From: Bhargavaea cecembensis
Lineage (GTDB): Bacteria; Bacillota; Bacilli; Bacillales_A; Planococcaceae
Assembly: GCF_001619585.1 (NCBI RefSeq)
Contig: NZ_LQNT01000011.1
Location: forward strand, 1 to 64,000
DNA length: 64,000 bases
Reading direction: 5' to 3'
The notes beneath the pieces were generated by a model, which was not told the origin of the DNA, did no database searches, and saw only the letters and a list, made by a program, of their open reading frames with translations. This document shows, in pieces, positions 44,956-53,076 of this stretch. How positions within the stretch are numbered: position 1 is the stretch's first letter; each line of letters starts with the position of its first letter. A program made the translations under genes and the position numbers.

Positions 44956-44981
44956 ATACCCCTTCATTTGCCTCCAGAAAC
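44956..44981 (-). promoter_or_regulatory. Sigma-B promoter
   Basis: On the minus strand GTTTCT, 14 nt and a perfect GGGTAT. It drives the 148-aa gene at 44458-44904 and overlaps the 3' end of the preceding gene. Confidence 0.82.
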
Positions 44982-45419
44982 CATGAGCCGCATATCCACA
45001 TGGGGGATACCGTCTTCATCATACGGTTCGGAAACTGCCCGGAATCCGCAGGATGCATAGAAATCTTTCAGATGATATTGCGCTGAAAGATGCACCGGGA
45101 TTTCGCCGTACCGATCTGCGGAAACCTCTTTTGCCTTTTCGACAAGTTCACGCGCAATCCCTTTTCCCCTGTAGGATTTGCTGACAATGACGCGGCCGAT
45201 TGCCGGATCTTCATGTACGGCACCGGGCATAAGCACCCTCGCGTAGGCCGCGAGCGTATTGCCTTCCCGGCCGGCCAGGTGCAGGGCATCCCGGTCATGT
45301 CCGTCGATCTCCGGATACGGGCAAGCCTGCTCGACAACAAACACATCCACCCGCAGTTTGAGGATTTCATAGAGTTCGTCCGCAGTCAGTTCCGCAAACT
45401 TTTTGATCGTCCACTCCAT
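44964..45419 (-). CDS. GNAT-family acetyltransferase (ElaA type)
   Basis: This 151-residue protein has the ElaA signature: LRVDVFVVEQACPYPEIDG near the N-terminus and the acetyl-CoA loop VSKSYRGKGIARELV. ATG at 45419 follows GAAGTGG; an ATG six codons earlier has no ribosome site. The substrate is unknown. Its 3' end contains the sigma-B promoter of the next gene. Confidence 0.88.
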   Translation of the reverse strand: MEWTIKKFAELTADELYEILKLRVDVFVVEQACPYPEIDGHDRDALHLAGREGNTLAAYARVLMPGAVHEDPAIGRVIVSKSYRGKGIARELVEKAKEVSADRYGEIPVHLSAQYHLKDFYASCGFRAVSEPYDEDGIPHVDMRLMVSGGK

Positions 45420-45529
45420 CTGTTCCACTTCTTTCATTTCAATTTGATTACATTATTCCACAACATATATCGGAGGGGCGATTAATTTGTTATAGTTGAT
45501 GGAAATCTATTGCCGAGGTGACCTTTTCC

Positions 45530-46024
45530 ATGATCCGTTCGATGACACGACATGACTTCGAGACCGTCCGGCAGATCGCGGCGGTCAGCTATGATGATAC
45601 GTATCAGGACATCCTGCCGGAGGATGTCCAGCAGTCCTTCCTCACGCGAGCCTATGCTTCTCCAATGATGATGAAACGGCTGGAAAAGACGACGATGCTG
45701 ATCGCGGAACATGAAGGGCGCCCGGTCGGATTTGCCAACTTCACACACGTTGACGAAGACGGCGATGCAGAACTGACCGATATCTACCTGTTGCCGGATT
45801 ATCAGGGCATGGGCTTCGGCACGGCACTTCTCGAAGCCGGCCTTTCCACCCTTGAAGACGGCCGCCAGCTGTTCATCTACGTTGACAGCCTGAATGAAGG
45901 GGCCCGCCTGTTCTGCGAAAAGCAGGGGTTCGAACTTATCGAGGAATTTGACGAGCTGTTCGAGGGTTACCCGACATCCACTGCACAATATGTCTTTTAT
46001 CTCAAAGCACCCGCTCTTGTATGA
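45530..46024 (+). CDS. GNAT-family acetyltransferase
   Basis: This 164-residue GNAT protein has the acetyl-CoA loop LLPDYQGMGFGTALLEAG and a conserved C-terminal KQGFELI. ATG at 45530 is 8 nt from GAGGTGA. It is divergent from the ElaA-type gene. The substrate is unknown. The stop lies inside a terminator hairpin. Confidence 0.87.
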   Translation: MIRSMTRHDFETVRQIAAVSYDDTYQDILPEDVQQSFLTRAYASPMMMKRLEKTTMLIAEHEGRPVGFANFTHVDEDGDAELTDIYLLPDYQGMGFGTALLEAGLSTLEDGRQLFIYVDSLNEGARLFCEKQGFELIEEFDELFEGYPTSTAQYVFYLKAPALV

Positions 46025-46038
46025 GCAGGTGCTTTTTT
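46004..46038 (+). terminator. Terminator overlapping the end of the GNAT gene
   Basis: AAAGCACC-GCTC/GAGC-GGTGCTTTTTT, with the stop codon in the loop region and six T after the stem. Confidence 0.9.
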
Positions 46039-46080
46039 CTGTCCGCCCAAAATTAATTAGTCAAATGAATGCAATTAAAA

Positions 46081-46106
46081 CAGCCCCGCCGATAGGCAGG
46101 GCCGGG
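46081..46106 (-). terminator. Weak terminator after the DUF4064 gene
   Basis: The minus strand has GCCCTGCC/GGCGGGGC around TATC, with one G-T pair, followed by TGTTTTAA. Confidence 0.55.
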
Positions 46107-46123
46107 TACTTCAATTTGGTTGA

Positions 46124-46612
46124 TCAGAGCGGACGCATTTGGTCATTGTCATAGGATGTTTCCGCAACGGGCGGCTTGCGCACGAGGCACATGATCCCCG
46201 CGATATAGAGCAGGATGGACGAAAGCGTCAAGATTCCCGCCAGCACACCGGCGATGATGAACAGGATGCCGCTCAGTTTCGCATTCTTGTTCAGTTGAAT
46301 GAGGGCAATCACGATCAGCACCGAACTGATGACGAGAGCGGCGATAAAGAACCACCCGAAGCTGACCATCCAGTCCATCCCAAAATACACCATATCAACA
46401 ATCGCCTGTGCGTCTGATTCGGTGAGCGTCGGATCATTCCAGATTTCAGCTTCGAATTCCTGCTGGAACTGCGGATTAGTGCTCAACATTTTCATAAAAT
46501 TGTTCAGAGCGAACGTCAGGATGATTCCGATTACGTTGAACACCAGACCGATGATCCCGAGGACCCGCTCGCCGGTCCGCTTAAATGGGCGGTTTAAAGA
46601 GTTTGGTTCCAT
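46124..46612 (-). CDS. DUF4064-family membrane protein
   Basis: This 162-residue protein begins with the typical KRTGERVLGIIGLVFNVIG and has four membrane segments, with a soluble loop of about 45 residues between the first two. This fits DUF4064. ATG follows AAGAGGTG. Function unknown. Confidence 0.82.
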   Translation of the reverse strand: MEPNSLNRPFKRTGERVLGIIGLVFNVIGIILTFALNNFMKMLSTNPQFQQEFEAEIWNDPTLTESDAQAIVDMVYFGMDWMVSFGWFFIAALVISSVLIVIALIQLNKNAKLSGILFIIAGVLAGILTLSSILLYIAGIMCLVRKPPVAETSYDNDQMRPL

Positions 46613-46707
46613 TTGGCAGCACCTCTTCTTTTTCTTTTATTCTACTTTCTTCATACGATTGAGACCACGCAGGGTTTCAATTTTTTTCTCAGGAATGAAT
46701 ATGGAAG

Positions 46708-46733
46708 GTTTACCCATACATTTCGAGGGGTAG
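46708..46733 (+). promoter_or_regulatory. Sigma-B promoter
   Basis: GTTTAC, 14 nt and GGGTAG lie about 40 nt ahead of a 31-codon gene. Both elements differ from the sigma-B consensus by one base. Confidence 0.78.
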
Positions 46734-46774
46734 ATTTAGACTATCATACCAATGAACAAGGGGGAGACGGACCC

Positions 46775-46870
46775 ATGGAAAAGAAACTCATCTTCAGTCA
46801 GTCCGATGCTATGTATGCCATTGCCGGATCGTCTGTTCTCACTGCAATCCTGCTCTTCATCACATTCTGA
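46775..46870 (+). CDS. Small single-pass membrane protein, 31 aa
   Basis: ATG at 46775 follows AAGGGGGAG. The 31-residue product is a short polar head followed by a membrane helix (AIAGSSVLTAILLFITF). A sigma-B promoter lies upstream, so it is probably a general-stress microprotein. No family is recognised. Confidence 0.7.
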   Translation: MEKKLIFSQSDAMYAIAGSSVLTAILLFITF

Positions 46871-46881
46871 AGGAGGACTTT

Positions 46882-46908
46882 ATGACGATCAATCACAGCC
46901 AAACATAA
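46882..46908 (+). CDS. Eight-codon ORF with a perfect ribosome-binding site
   Basis: Directly after the 31-aa gene, AAGGAGGACTTT precedes ATG and an eight-codon frame (MTINHSQT) ending in TAA. The terminator begins at the stop. Spacing and Shine-Dalgarno are better than for most genes nearby. It may be translated, or be the remnant of a gene lost by deletion. Confidence 0.4.
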   Translation: MTINHSQT

Positions 46909-46950
46909 AAAGCAATCCACCCCGATTAAACGGAACGGATTGCTTTTTTT
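46907..46950. terminator. Bidirectional terminator
   Basis: AAAAAGCAATCC/GGATTGCTTTTT with an inner CCG/CGG pair and A and T runs. It is shared with the convergent GNAT-like gene. Confidence 0.88.
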
Positions 46951-46956
46951 GTGTTC

Positions 46957-47241
46957 TTATTTTGCCTTGATGTCATCATACTCGTCATAGCGGTTGAAAG
47001 CCGTCACGACATATGAGCAGACCGCTTCCATCTTGTAGTTCTTTTCGCGCGCGTAGTCGGCTGCACGGTCGAGCAGCTTTTTCGCGACGCCTCCTCCCCG
47101 GAGGGACGGGTCGACGAATGTGTGGTCCATGACCATGACATCCCCCATCATCGTCCAGGTGATTTCCGCATCACGCTTGCCGTTCTCCTCATGCACAAAT
47201 GCATACGCGTCGCTGCCCAGTTCCTTTAGTTCAAACTCCAT
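46957..47241 (-). CDS. Small GNAT-like protein (COG2388/YidJ type)
   Basis: This 94-residue protein is a minimal GNAT fold with VMDHTFVDPSLRGGGVAKKLLD as the acetyl-CoA loop and CSYV near the end. ATG follows AAAGGGGAG. It starts 42 nt after the dioxygenase gene with no terminator between, so they may be co-transcribed. Confidence 0.85.
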   Translation of the reverse strand: MEFELKELGSDAYAFVHEENGKRDAEITWTMMGDVMVMDHTFVDPSLRGGGVAKKLLDRAADYAREKNYKMEAVCSYVVTAFNRYDEYDDIKAK

Positions 47242-47283
47242 GATTCAACTCCCCTTTCCCCATTTGTGTACCCGGAAAGACGC

Positions 47284-48249
47284 TCAGTCAAGCTCCAGAG
47301 GGCTGAGTGACGCCTCAATCTCCCGGCGGCGCGGCTCAAGGAACGGCGGCAGTGCCAATGTTTCCCCAAGCGCGTCCATCGGCTCGTCTGAGTCAAAGCC
47401 CGGCTCATCCGTTGCCAGTTCAAACAGGATGCCGTTCGGCTCACGGAAGTAAATCGACCGGAAATAATACCGGTCCACCTTGCCGCTCGTCTGGAATCCA
47501 GCCCGCTCCAGACGCTCCAGCCATCTGCCATAATCCTCGAAAGTCGGAACCCGGAAGGCGACGTGATGGACGCTGCCCCTGCCCGGCCGCTCCGGCGGCA
47601 GATCGGGACGCGTCTCGAGATGCACTTCCGCACCCGCTCCTCCCTCGCCGGTCTCATACACGATCAAGTCCGGCATGCCGGCCACATCGGACGGATAGGT
47701 CCCCGCCTTTCTGAAGTTCAGCACTTCCGTCAGGACAGTTTCCGTCCGCTCCGGGTGGCGTACTGTCAATTTTACAGGACCGAGCCCGACAATCGCAAAT
47801 TCTTCAGGAATATCTGACTTCTTCCAGGGAATCCCGTACGGGACACCCGAGCCGTCATCCGCGATGAGCATCAGCCTTGATCCTTCATGGTCGGTGAAGG
47901 AAAGCGTCTTGCGGCCGTTGCGTTCACGGATCTCTTCATGATCAACGCCCAATTCATCAAACCGGCCGATCCAGAACGCAAGTGCTTCCTCAGATTTGAC
48001 CCGGAATCCGGTGCTGCTGATGGAAGAGACCCCGGGATAGGTGCGGCCAGCCATCGGAATCTCAAAATACGTCATATCCGTTCCCGGCGTACCCTCCGCA
48101 TCTGCATAGAATAGGTGGTACATCGAAGTGCTGTCCTGGTTGACCGTCTTCTTGACGAGCCGCATGCCAAGTACCCTTGTGAAAAAGTCGTGGTTTTTTG
48201 CCCCGCTGGCCGTGATGGCCGAGACATGGTGAATTCCTCCGAGTTGCAT
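47284..48249 (-). CDS. VOC-family ring-cleaving dioxygenase (MhqA/MhqO-like)
   Basis: This 321-residue protein has two vicinal-oxygen-chelate modules, each with a metal-ligand histidine (GGIHHVSAITA and GSVHHVAFRVP). ELATDEPGFDSDE near the C-terminus contributes the glutamate. The pattern fits the hydroquinone-type dioxygenases MhqA/MhqO of B. subtilis. ATG at 48249 is 8 nt from GGGGAG. Regulation by MhqR-like repressors cannot be read here. Confidence 0.87.
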   Translation of the reverse strand: MQLGGIHHVSAITASGAKNHDFFTRVLGMRLVKKTVNQDSTSMYHLFYADAEGTPGTDMTYFEIPMAGRTYPGVSSISSTGFRVKSEEALAFWIGRFDELGVDHEEIRERNGRKTLSFTDHEGSRLMLIADDGSGVPYGIPWKKSDIPEEFAIVGLGPVKLTVRHPERTETVLTEVLNFRKAGTYPSDVAGMPDLIVYETGEGGAGAEVHLETRPDLPPERPGRGSVHHVAFRVPTFEDYGRWLERLERAGFQTSGKVDRYYFRSIYFREPNGILFELATDEPGFDSDEPMDALGETLALPPFLEPRRREIEASLSPLELD

Positions 48250-48387
48250 AGTTGATTCTCCCCTAACTATCTCGAATTCAAGATGATTTGTTCTTTCCAT
48301 CCTATACCCTTTCGTGTCATTTTGCAATCAGCAGGATTCCCTTATACACTTAAAAGATCGATATCTTCACAGGAGAGGAACCTGATC

Positions 48388-49110
48388 ATGTCACTTATCT
48401 TCTGGACCCAAGCATTCCTGATCATCCTTTTTTCCCTGTTCGCCTATCTCATCCTGAAACGCCGTTCCTACCTGTTCATTTCCGGGTTCGCCACACGACC
48501 CGAAGAAGAGCAGCAACAACTGATTGATAACGGCTATCCGCAGGGCGTCGGGCGAATGTTCCTCATGATCGCGGCCGGGCTTCTTCTCCTGATGCCGCTG
48601 GGCCTGACCGGCTTCCGCTATACATTCGAAGTGCAGATGGCCTTCATGATGCTTGTGCTGTTTGGCGGGTTCATCATCCTCTCCCGCCGCGAAGTCCCGC
48701 ACAAGAGAAAGCGGGCCCTCCTCACTTCGGTGATCCTGACAGCCGTGGTGATTGGGGGGACTTCAGCCCTTCTCTTTACCGGTGCCAGGCAGCCGGATGT
48801 CACATTTGGAGAATCGGCTATGGAGATTTCCGGAATGTACGGTGAAAAGATTCGCTACCGGGACATCCGATCTGCGGAACTGCTCGACACGATGCCCACA
48901 GTCCGCTACAAAGAGAATGGTTTCGGCTTTGCCGACTTTTCCAAGGGGCATTTTTCTGTCGAAGGCCACGGCTCCTCCCTACTTTTCGTTGATTCAAAGC
49001 AGACTCCCATTCTGCTGATCGAGACATCCGGACGCCCGGTATTCCTCACGGGGAGTGAGCCGGAAGAGACCAAGAGCTGGCATAACCGCTTGCAGGATAA
49101 GACGAACTGA
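48388..49110 (+). CDS. Membrane protein, DUF3784-like N-terminus and PH-like C-terminus
   Basis: This 240-residue protein has four hydrophobic segments. The first (FWTQAFLIILFSLFAYLIL) and the region YLFISGFATRPEEE resemble DUF3784 proteins. The soluble C-terminal part (about 135-240) reads like a small PH-type beta domain (YGEKIRYRDIRSAELLD). ATG follows AGGAGAGG. Function unknown. Confidence 0.75.
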   Translation: MSLIFWTQAFLIILFSLFAYLILKRRSYLFISGFATRPEEEQQQLIDNGYPQGVGRMFLMIAAGLLLLMPLGLTGFRYTFEVQMAFMMLVLFGGFIILSRREVPHKRKRALLTSVILTAVVIGGTSALLFTGARQPDVTFGESAMEISGMYGEKIRYRDIRSAELLDTMPTVRYKENGFGFADFSKGHFSVEGHGSSLLFVDSKQTPILLIETSGRPVFLTGSEPEETKSWHNRLQDKTN

Positions 49111-49122
49111 ATCTGCCCGATT

Positions 49123-49165
49123 AAAAACGGATGCACCGGCAAAACTGCCGGGCATCCGTTTTTTT
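49123..49165. terminator. Bidirectional terminator
   Basis: AAAAACGGATGC/GCATCCGTTTTTTT with an inner CCGGC/GCCGG pair. It is shared by convergent genes. Confidence 0.93.
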
Positions 49166-49170
49166 CAGAT

Positions 49171-50082
49171 TCAGCTAAACAGCGAGCGGACCGAGTCGAT
49201 CTGGTTGTTGAAGAAGTCTTTGACTTTCTGCCAGAAGCCTTCATCGTTGACCGTCTCACGGATTTTATCGCCGTATTTATCATTGAAATCCTGAGCAAAC
49301 TGTCCGAGCTGATCGGACCATTTGCTGAAGTCAATATCCAGCTGACGGATACGGTCCATCAGGTCGATGAGGAGCTGACGGTCTTCAGGGCTAAGCTCGA
49401 TCTGGAGCTTGTCGAGCTGCTCGTTGACAATGCGCTCGACGTCTTCCTTCGTCGCCGGGTTCTGCTCGGCGATCTGCTGCTTCAGCTCGGTGAGAAGTTC
49501 CGTCACCTTCTGTTCGTCGACACCGGATTTTTCGGCAAGCTCCGTCGCGACGGTGAGCTCGTCGTTTGCAACGTCGGTCCGCTCCTTATCGAGTGTGCCT
49601 CCGCTGGCCTCATATGCCTTGTAGATTCCCGCCAGCGCGGAGTGTCCGGAAACCGGCTTCGGTGATGAGACATCGACATTGGCATCTTCGATACCGGCCG
49701 TCAGCATCGCATTGGCATACATATCTGACGTCACCTGAGTGATATGATCCGGGGTGACAATCTGGATCACGAGTCCGCTTCCCGGCTCAGTCACCGTGAT
49801 TTTCGCGGATGAATACATCCGCGCACGCGGATTGGCTCCCTGGATGTACTTGCCCAGGTCCTGGCCGGAAACGGTGATTTCCTCAACTTCCGCTTCCTCT
49901 TCCACTTTCAGGCTGGTCTTCACGCTCGCTTTTTGGTCGGCGGTCAGATCTGCGCCGTACACGACGATCGGAACACCGAGGCGCTCATCGACTGCGGGCT
50001 CCGCGGATACGGCAGGACCCACCAACATCGAAAGGACCATTGCCAATATTGCGGGCAATGCCCATCTATTCTTCTTGTTCAT
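49171..50082 (-). CDS. Secreted DUF1002 protein (YpuA-like)
   Basis: This 303-residue protein has a signal peptide (ALPAILAMVLSMLVGPAVSA) and a DUF1002 domain with VVYGADLTADQKASV and SSAKITVTEPGSGLVI. The C-terminal third is predicted helical and charged. ATG at 50082 follows AGGAAAGGGG. Function unknown. It lies downstream of cvfB on the same strand. Confidence 0.85.
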   Translation of the reverse strand: MNKKNRWALPAILAMVLSMLVGPAVSAEPAVDERLGVPIVVYGADLTADQKASVKTSLKVEEEAEVEEITVSGQDLGKYIQGANPRARMYSSAKITVTEPGSGLVIQIVTPDHITQVTSDMYANAMLTAGIEDANVDVSSPKPVSGHSALAGIYKAYEASGGTLDKERTDVANDELTVATELAEKSGVDEQKVTELLTELKQQIAEQNPATKEDVERIVNEQLDKLQIELSPEDRQLLIDLMDRIRQLDIDFSKWSDQLGQFAQDFNDKYGDKIRETVNDEGFWQKVKDFFNNQIDSVRSLFS

Positions 50083-50153
50083 CAGGTTTTCCCCTTTCCT
50101 GGATGCAAAAGCAACTCCCCACCCATATAAACGGGCGGGGAGGGTAAAAAGTT

Positions 50154-51029
50154 TCACGAATTCCGCTGGGCATCCTTCAAATAAGTCCAGCCGTCTTCCT
50201 GCACGATTTTACGTTCTTTCAAGAGCTTGCCGATCGCCCGCTTGAACGAGGCTTTGCTCATATCGAACATCTCGCCGATCTCCTCCGGCGCCGACTTGTC
50301 GGTAAACGGCATTTTTCCGCCTGCTCCGTTCAGATAGCGGAGCACCGTTTCTGCATCATCACCGATCCGCTCCTCTTTCCGTGGAAGAAGGGAACCGTTC
50401 AGCGAGCCGTCATCACGGATGCCGACCACCCGAACCTCGACTTCCTGCCCGAGCCGCGGCTCGAACTTCATCTCGGTATGGTGCACGAAAATCCGGTACT
50501 TCTGCGGCTCGCTTAGCATGAATGCCCCGACCGGAAGCAGCCGGTACGCCCGGGCCTTCAAGTTCTTGTTGAAAAGAGCTGCCGGGGCGTCAACGTACTC
50601 GTCTTTGGCGTGCTCCTCGGTGATGAGCCGGCCAAACAGGTTGCCGCCCTTGTCCGTACGGAGTGTCATGTACAGGCAGTCACCCGGTTCCGGCCAGAGC
50701 TCCTTCAGCTGCGGCATGTCCTTCGGGTTGACGATGACTTCGACGGACGAACCGATATCCGTCCTGATGCCGTCGCGCCCGTCCGTGTCGATCACTTCGG
50801 CCCAGCCGTACGAACCGACTTCCATACGCGGCAGCCGGCTCGTTGCGACAAGGTTGCCCCGGCGGTCCGGGTGGAGAAATACTTTCAGCCTGTCCCCTTC
50901 GTTCAGCTCTTCGGGCGCTTCTGACGCATTCATATTGAATTCCTGTCCGTCACAGGACAACACCCAGCGGGAGCCTTCCTGCCGTTCCGCGAGCGCCTCG
51001 ATGATTCGCCCGGATTCCGCCTTTGCCAT
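50154..51029 (-). CDS. cvfB: CvfB-family S1 RNA-binding protein
   Basis: This 291-residue protein has the CvfB (YitL) layout: three S1-like domains (for example GSYGWAEVIDTDGRDGI and YRLLPVGAFML) and a C-terminal winged helix (MSKASFKRAIGKLLKERKI). In Staphylococcus aureus CvfB affects virulence-gene expression by binding RNA. ATG follows AAAGGGAG, two nt downstream of the mntR stop. Confidence 0.88.
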   Translation of the reverse strand: MAKAESGRIIEALAERQEGSRWVLSCDGQEFNMNASEAPEELNEGDRLKVFLHPDRRGNLVATSRLPRMEVGSYGWAEVIDTDGRDGIRTDIGSSVEVIVNPKDMPQLKELWPEPGDCLYMTLRTDKGGNLFGRLITEEHAKDEYVDAPAALFNKNLKARAYRLLPVGAFMLSEPQKYRIFVHHTEMKFEPRLGQEVEVRVVGIRDDGSLNGSLLPRKEERIGDDAETVLRYLNGAGGKMPFTDKSAPEEIGEMFDMSKASFKRAIGKLLKERKIVQEDGWTYLKDAQRNS

Positions 51030-51031
51030 AT

Positions 51032-51469
51032 TTATCTCTCCCTTTCTTCATCCGCACCGCCCGCCGCACGATACTTCTCCAGCTGGTCCAGCATTGCCGG
51101 ATTCGCCTCGAGGACATGTACAAGTTCGGTGATACGGTCGATTGCGTCCCAGCTCAGGTGATGTTCGATCCCCTCGACATCGTTGTAGACATGTTTTTCG
51201 TCCACGCCGATCAGACGGAGAAAGCGTTCAAGCAGCTCATGGCGGCCGGCCAGCTTCCGGCCGAACGCATCACCCTTTGAAGTTAATATTAACCCTTTAT
51301 AGCGTTCATAAACTATGTAGCCTTCCCGGTCGAGCTTTCTCGCCATCTTCGTCACCGATGACGGCAGGACTTCAAGCGCCTCCGCTATGTCGGAAACGCG
51401 AGCCTCCCCGGTTTCGGCTGACTTCAGCCAGATCTGCTCCAGATAGTCTTCCATGCTCGGCGTCGCCAT
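51032..51469 (-). CDS. mntR: Manganese-responsive regulator MntR
   Basis: This 145-residue DtxR-family protein starts [13 protein letters not shown]. It has a winged helix ([23 protein letters not shown]) and a metal site (ligands in [14 protein letters not shown] and HELLE). Manganese-bound MntR represses manganese uptake genes. A TATAAT lies about 25 nt upstream. Its stop is 2 nt from the cvfB start. Confidence 0.93.
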   Translation of the reverse strand: MATPSMEDYLEQIWLKSAETGEARVSDIAEALEVLPSSVTKMARKLDREGYIVYERYKGLILTSKGDAFGRKLAGRHELLERFLRLIGVDEKHVYNDVEGIEHHLSWDAIDRITELVHVLEANPAMLDQLEKYRAAGGADEERER

Positions 51470-51534
51470 GCCAGAACCGCCCCTTCCATTGCCTGTCCGT
51501 CCATTATAGCACGGAGTCAATAGCGCCCGGCCCG

Positions 51535-51560
51535 GTTTATCCCGGATCGTCCAGGGGTAG
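51535..51560 (+). promoter_or_regulatory. Sigma-B promoter
   Basis: GTTTAT, 14 nt and GGGTAG lie about 40 nt ahead of the 51-aa membrane protein gene. Each element differs from the sigma-B consensus by one base. Confidence 0.8.
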
Positions 51561-51598
51561 GATTTGGTTAACAGACAACACGGAAAGCGGGTGACGTC

Positions 51599-51754
51599 AT
51601 GGGAAAGATGGTTTGGTGGATCATCTTAATTCTGATCGCATTCTGGCTGATCGGCTTCCTGCTTGATATTTTCGGCGGGCTGATCCACATCATCCTCATC
51701 ATTGCCGGTATCATCTTCATCTTCCAGCTGATCACCGGCAGGAACAAAGGCTGA
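51599..51754 (+). CDS. Small membrane protein, Lmo0937 family
   Basis: This 51-residue protein is almost entirely hydrophobic, with two membrane helices and the signature [20 protein letters not shown]. It matches the small Lmo0937-type proteins, which are often sigma-B dependent in Listeria. ATG at 51599 follows GGGTGA. The sigma-B promoter just upstream supports a general-stress role. Confidence 0.85.
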   Translation: MGKMVWWIILILIAFWLIGFLLDIFGGLIHIILIIAGIIFIFQLITGRNKG

Positions 51755-51759
51755 ATATA

Positions 51760-51792
51760 GGGATGCCGCCGGTTTGGCGGCATCCCTTTTTT
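51760..51792 (+). terminator. Terminator after the Lmo0937-like gene
   Basis: GGGATGCCGCC/GGCGGCATCCC is an 11-bp stem followed by six T. A 21-bp array follows seven bases later. Confidence 0.93.
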
Positions 51793-51798
51793 GGCGGT

Positions 51799-51903
51799 TT
51801 GCTTCACATTCAGGCGGTGTTTCTTCACATTCAATGTAGTTTGCTTCACATTCAGGCACTGTTTCTTCACATTCAGCATGGCTTGCTTCACATTCGCCGA
51901 AAG
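51799..51903. repeat. Array of five 21-bp units, core CTTCACATTC
   Basis: Units start at 51799, 51820, 51841, 51862 and 51883, each exactly 21 bp. They carry TTGCTTCACATTC and TTTCTTCACATTC alternately, giving a 42-bp superperiod. The core is the same as at 4091-4153. The array lies between two converging terminators. Confidence 0.92.
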
Positions 51904-51922
51904 CCGCTGCGCCCTTGCCCGC

Positions 51923-51960
51923 AAAAAGCCGGCAGCCCCTGCCACGGAGCATGCCGGCTT
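51923..51960 (-). terminator. Terminator after the double-GNAT gene
   Basis: The minus strand has AAGCCGGCA/TGCCGGCTT around a 17-nt loop, followed by TTT. Confidence 0.85.
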
Positions 51961-51966
51961 ATCCAT

Positions 51967-53076
51967 TCAGTTCACTTTCGCATAGACACATGTATCACGC
52001 AGGCTTCCGTCTGCCGCGACATCGTCATGTTTCAGGATGCCTTCTAGTTCATAGCCCAGTTTTTCAGGGATGGCCCGGCTCTTCAGATTCTTGGTGTCGC
52101 ACCGGATCTCGACCCGTCGGGCACCAAGCGTTTCCACGGCGAACTGAGTGATCCGCTCCACGGCTTCCGTGATGTAGCCATGGCCCGTGTAGCGGGTATC
52201 GATCCAGTATCCGATCTCGAATTTCGGGACATCCCAATTGATGCGGTGCAGGCCGGACGAGCCGATGAACGCACCGTCTTCCAGCCGGTAAAGATGCAGC
52301 CGCAGATCTTTCCGGGTGATAAAATCCGCCACCGCTCCCCGGAGGCTATCTTCCACGCCTTCAAGTGTCGGCTTGTCCTTGGCGAACGGGAGCCATTCCT
52401 TCAGCTCCGGATGCGAGTAGGTAAGGGCATCACATACGTCCGCTGCGTCCGATACACGCGGCGCGCGGATCAGAAGGCGCTCCGAGCGGAACTCTTCCGG
52501 GAAGCCCGGCGGACGTCCCTGGTCATCAGATGCTGCCGCGCTTTCCCGGTCGTTCCACTCGACAGGGGTCGTCTTGCCGCTCTCGAAGTCTTCCCTCGTG
52601 ATACCGTACGTGACAGCATCATAGTAGGAATCCTCCTTCGGAGAGTACCATGACTTCCGGAGATGGCCTTCCTTCACGAAGCCCGCCCGCTCAAACGTCT
52701 TCCGCATTGCCGCATTGTCCTGGCGGGTATGGCCTTCCAGCCGGATCTTCTTGTCCGGAAGGCTGAACACATAGTCGCAGATCAGGCGGAGCGCCCGCGG
52801 GCCGAATCCTCTGCCGCGCGCCCTCTCCGCAATCCGCAGATCAAACATCGGAATCTCGTCCTGCATGTCATACAGCTTGACGATGCCGACCTTCTCCCTG
52901 TCATCGGTCTCCACCCAGAACGTCTTTACCTCGTCGGATTCATAGCCGCCGTCACCGATCGCTTTCTCGATCATCTCCCGGGCGGGATGCGGAATGCCAT
53001 GATATGGCCAGCTGCTCTCCGTCATGAAGTGGATGAGCTCTTCCTGTTCCTGCATCGTCCATTCCGTCAGTTTCAT
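51967..53076 (-). CDS. Fusion of two GNAT acetyltransferase domains
   Basis: This 369-residue protein holds two GNAT domains. The first, about residues 1-165, has RIAERARGRGFGPRALRLIC. The second, about 190-369, is of RimJ/RimL type, with SERLLIRAPRVSD, YWIDTRYTGHGYITEAV and KNLKSRAIPEKLGYE. ATG at 53076 follows GGGGGGG. Single-domain proteins are the norm; the link contains RESAAASDDQGRPPG. Substrates are unknown. Confidence 0.87.
   Translation of the reverse strand: MKLTEWTMQEQEELIHFMTESSWPYHGIPHPAREMIEKAIGDGGYESDEVKTFWVETDDREKVGIVKLYDMQDEIPMFDLRIAERARGRGFGPRALRLICDYVFSLPDKKIRLEGHTRQDNAAMRKTFERAGFVKEGHLRKSWYSPKEDSYYDAVTYGITREDFESGKTTPVEWNDRESAAASDDQGRPPGFPEEFRSERLLIRAPRVSDAADVCDALTYSHPELKEWLPFAKDKPTLEGVEDSLRGAVADFITRKDLRLHLYRLEDGAFIGSSGLHRINWDVPKFEIGYWIDTRYTGHGYITEAVERITQFAVETLGARRVEIRCDTKNLKSRAIPEKLGYELEGILKHDDVAADGSLRDTCVYAKVN

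Noticed and set aside
51487-51520. TTGACT and TATAAT near 51500 as one mntR promoter
   Set aside because: They are only 6 nt apart, so they cannot act together; the TATAAT would need another -35.
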